NCBI GenBank assembly: GCA_041905795.1
Contig: JAYRKL010000021.1
Coordinates: 3,372-67,371 of the forward strand
DNA: 64,000 nt
Origin: SHVO01 sp041905795
Lineage (GTDB): Bacteria > Pseudomonadota > Alphaproteobacteria > Rhodospirillales > Rhodospirillaceae
Direction: 5' to 3'
The position numbers were made by a program, and so were the translations under genes. Positions 62,861 through 64,000 of this stretch are shown one piece after another. Under the pieces are notes generated by a model. The model did no database searches. It was not told where the DNA came from and worked only from the letters and a program-made list of their open reading frames with translations. How positions within the stretch are numbered: the first letter of the stretch is position 1; each line of letters starts with the position of its first letter.

Positions 62861-63472
62861 ATGCCCGTGGATGCGACAGCTGCTCCGGTCCGGAGCAACA
62901 GGCTGCGCCGCTGGCTGAAGCCGGCGGTGTTCACCTTGAGCTTGGCGCCGCTCGCGCTCCTGATGATGCGCGGTTTTGCCAACGACCTGTCCGCCAATCC
63001 GGTGGAATTCATTATCCGGTACCTGGGCGACTGGGCGCTGCGGTTCCTGCTGCTGGCGCTGGCGGTGACGCCGGTACGCCTGGCGACCGGATGGAACGAG
63101 GTCGCCCGCCTGCGCCGGATGATGGGCCTGTTCGCCTTCACCTATGTCGTCCTGCACCTCCTGGCGTACACCGGCCTCGACCAGGGCTTCGACCTGGCGG
63201 GCCTGTGGAACGACGTCATGAAGCGGATCTACATCACCGTGGGCATGGCTGCCTTCGTGATCCTGATCCCGCTGGCGGCGACCTCCGCCGACGCCATGAT
63301 CCGCCGCTTGGGCGGCGCGCGCTGGCGCGCCTTGCACCGGCTTGCGTACCCGGCGGGCGTGCTGGCGGTGATCCACTATTTCCTGATGATCAAGGCCGGC
63401 TATCAGCAGCCGACGGTCTACGCCGTGATCCTCGCGGTGCTGCTCGGGATGCGCGCGGTGAAACGCGCGTAG
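62861..63472 (+). CDS. msrQ: Heme-binding membrane subunit MsrQ (YedZ)
   Basis: A 203-residue ferric-reductase-like membrane protein with about six helices. Heme-ligand histidines lie in YVVLHLLAYTGLD, ALHRLAYPAGV and AVIHYFLMIKAGY, all typical of MsrQ. It passes electrons from the respiratory chain or flavin to MsrP. The ATG is 9 bp after the msrP stop, and its own stop ends 2 bp before the small minus-strand gene. Confidence 0.93.
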   Translation: MPVDATAAPVRSNRLRRWLKPAVFTLSLAPLALLMMRGFANDLSANPVEFIIRYLGDWALRFLLLALAVTPVRLATGWNEVARLRRMMGLFAFTYVVLHLLAYTGLDQGFDLAGLWNDVMKRIYITVGMAAFVILIPLAATSADAMIRRLGGARWRALHRLAYPAGVLAVIHYFLMIKAGYQQPTVYAVILAVLLGMRAVKRA

Positions 63473-63474
63473 GC

Positions 63475-63690
63475 CTAGGACAGAGCCGCCGCGCCGTTGA
63501 GGCGGTTCACGATCTGCAGCCACAAGGCGCAATTCTTCCAGGCCGAGGCGCCGAGATGGCTGTGCATGCAGGCGATGGCGTAGTCGAGCGCCTGGGTGCC
63601 ATGGGTCCGGCGGACCTCATCGGCGAGGGCCGAGATATTGGCTTGGTAGTGCGGCTCGAATGTCGCCCGCTGAGTCGTGGCGTGGATCAT
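63475..63690 (-). CDS. Small protein of unknown function, 71 aa
   Basis: A 71-residue frame beginning MIHATTQRATFEPHYQANIS, with ALADEVRRTHGTQALDYAIA and HLGASAWKNCALWLQIV later. Composition is helical, with two cysteines and four histidines. GGAGCG precedes the ATG at 9 bases. Support comes from length, the ribosome site and the coding-like residue mix; no family is known. An AT-rich promoter region with an inverted repeat lies upstream. It converges on msrQ with a 2-bp gap. Confidence 0.55.
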   Translation of the reverse strand: MIHATTQRATFEPHYQANISALADEVRRTHGTQALDYAIACMHSHLGASAWKNCALWLQIVNRLNGAAALS

Positions 63691-64000
63691 GGCGGCGCTC
63701 CGGTGCTGGTCACAAGTTTCGCTTCAAAACTAAATAACTATAGAGGCGAAACTAAAAGGCGGCAAAGTGGATTTTTTGGCCTCGCAAAGGCGCGGTTTGG
63801 CCGCCGGGGTCCTATCGCCCATGCCCGGTCCGGCTCGGCTAGGTTTTTGCGACATTCGCGTATAAACTCCGGCAACGGCCGCCCCCATGGGGCAAATCCT
63901 TGCCAAACCTAGATAATTTTCGGTAGAGCAGGGGTCGGGACAAGACACTTCCTGGTTGGCCGGCGCGGGTGAAATGACGCGAGGCCGGGGAGCGAAATCG
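63691..64000. other. Intergenic region at the window end with an inverted repeat
   Basis: It carries the promoter of the small minus-strand gene. The inverted repeat AGTTTCGC (63715-63722) and GCGAAACT (63746-63753) flanks an AT-rich centre. A possible start, ATGACGCGAGGC (63974), lies at the edge on the plus strand without a clear ribosome site; it cannot be judged. No other gene is seen. Confidence 0.45.

Noticed and set aside
63730..63948. Minus-strand 72-aa frame at the window end
   Set aside because: No ribosome site, unlikely composition (many Cys, Pro, Lys, Ser) and overlap with the promoter-like inverted repeat.

Overview
The window is high-GC DNA from an alphaproteobacterium. The evidence is gene content: hopanoid tailoring genes of the hpn type, a DUF1489 protein, a class I (archaeal-type) lysyl-tRNA synthetase, a CIRCE-controlled groESL operon, a DinG-like helicase and palindromic intergenic repeats of the kind scattered through alphaproteobacterial genomes. 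No rRNA, tRNA, CRISPR array, transposase or phage gene was seen. It looks like a stable chromosomal segment. Order and genus cannot be fixed by reading alone.

Layout. 1-4.8 kb: cut-off ferritin-like gene, DegT-family aminotransferase, three exported or membrane proteins and an S1/P1-type nuclease. 4.8-17.1 kb: a hopanoid-modification locus with hpnL, hpnI, hpnJ, hpnM, hpnN, hpnK and hpnA. Interleaved with these are three genes outside the standard hpn set as I know it: a GalE-like epimerase (translationally coupled to hpnI), a radical SAM protein with extra C-terminal cysteines, and a phytanoyl-CoA dioxygenase-like protein. The squalene-hopene cyclase and squalene-synthesis genes are not in the window. 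17.2-24 kb: cold-shock protein, GT61 glycosyltransferase, hybrid-free histidine kinase, PaiB-like protein, tldD, ctaA and a LAB_N protein. 24-32 kb: CIRCE-groES-groEL, a membrane-anchored protein, and a minus-strand run of alpha/beta hydrolase, GH13 glucosidase and helicase. 32-35 kb: class I LysRS and a lipoprotein.

35-43.6 kb: a minus-strand fatty-acid beta-oxidation block (SCP2 protein, fadD, thiolase, HAD-ECH bifunctional enzyme, acyl-CoA dehydrogenase, GNAT). 43.9-47.8 kb: an EAL-like regulator, a sensor PP2C phosphatase and DUF1489. 47.9-56.8 kb: mixed housekeeping genes (ketopantoate reductase-like, nitrilase, DMT permease, DUF2333, msrB, queF, DUF1289, tam), ending in two proteins with degenerate GGDEF-like domains. 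57.6-61.7 kb: a TonB-ExbB-ExbD-ExbD-TPR energy-transduction operon behind a 781-bp intergenic region rich in perfect palindromes. 61.9-63.5 kb: msrP-msrQ.

The main points for follow-up are the three candidate extra hopanoid-tailoring enzymes. Next is a repeat family (A) with covarying hairpin arms and a conserved GANTC-containing loop, one copy of which is translated inside the FadD N-terminus. Also notable are the 28-bp perfect palindrome upstream of tonB and the terminator-like hairpin between the two exbD genes. All functional statements come from reading the sequence and from recalled family knowledge; no database search was run.
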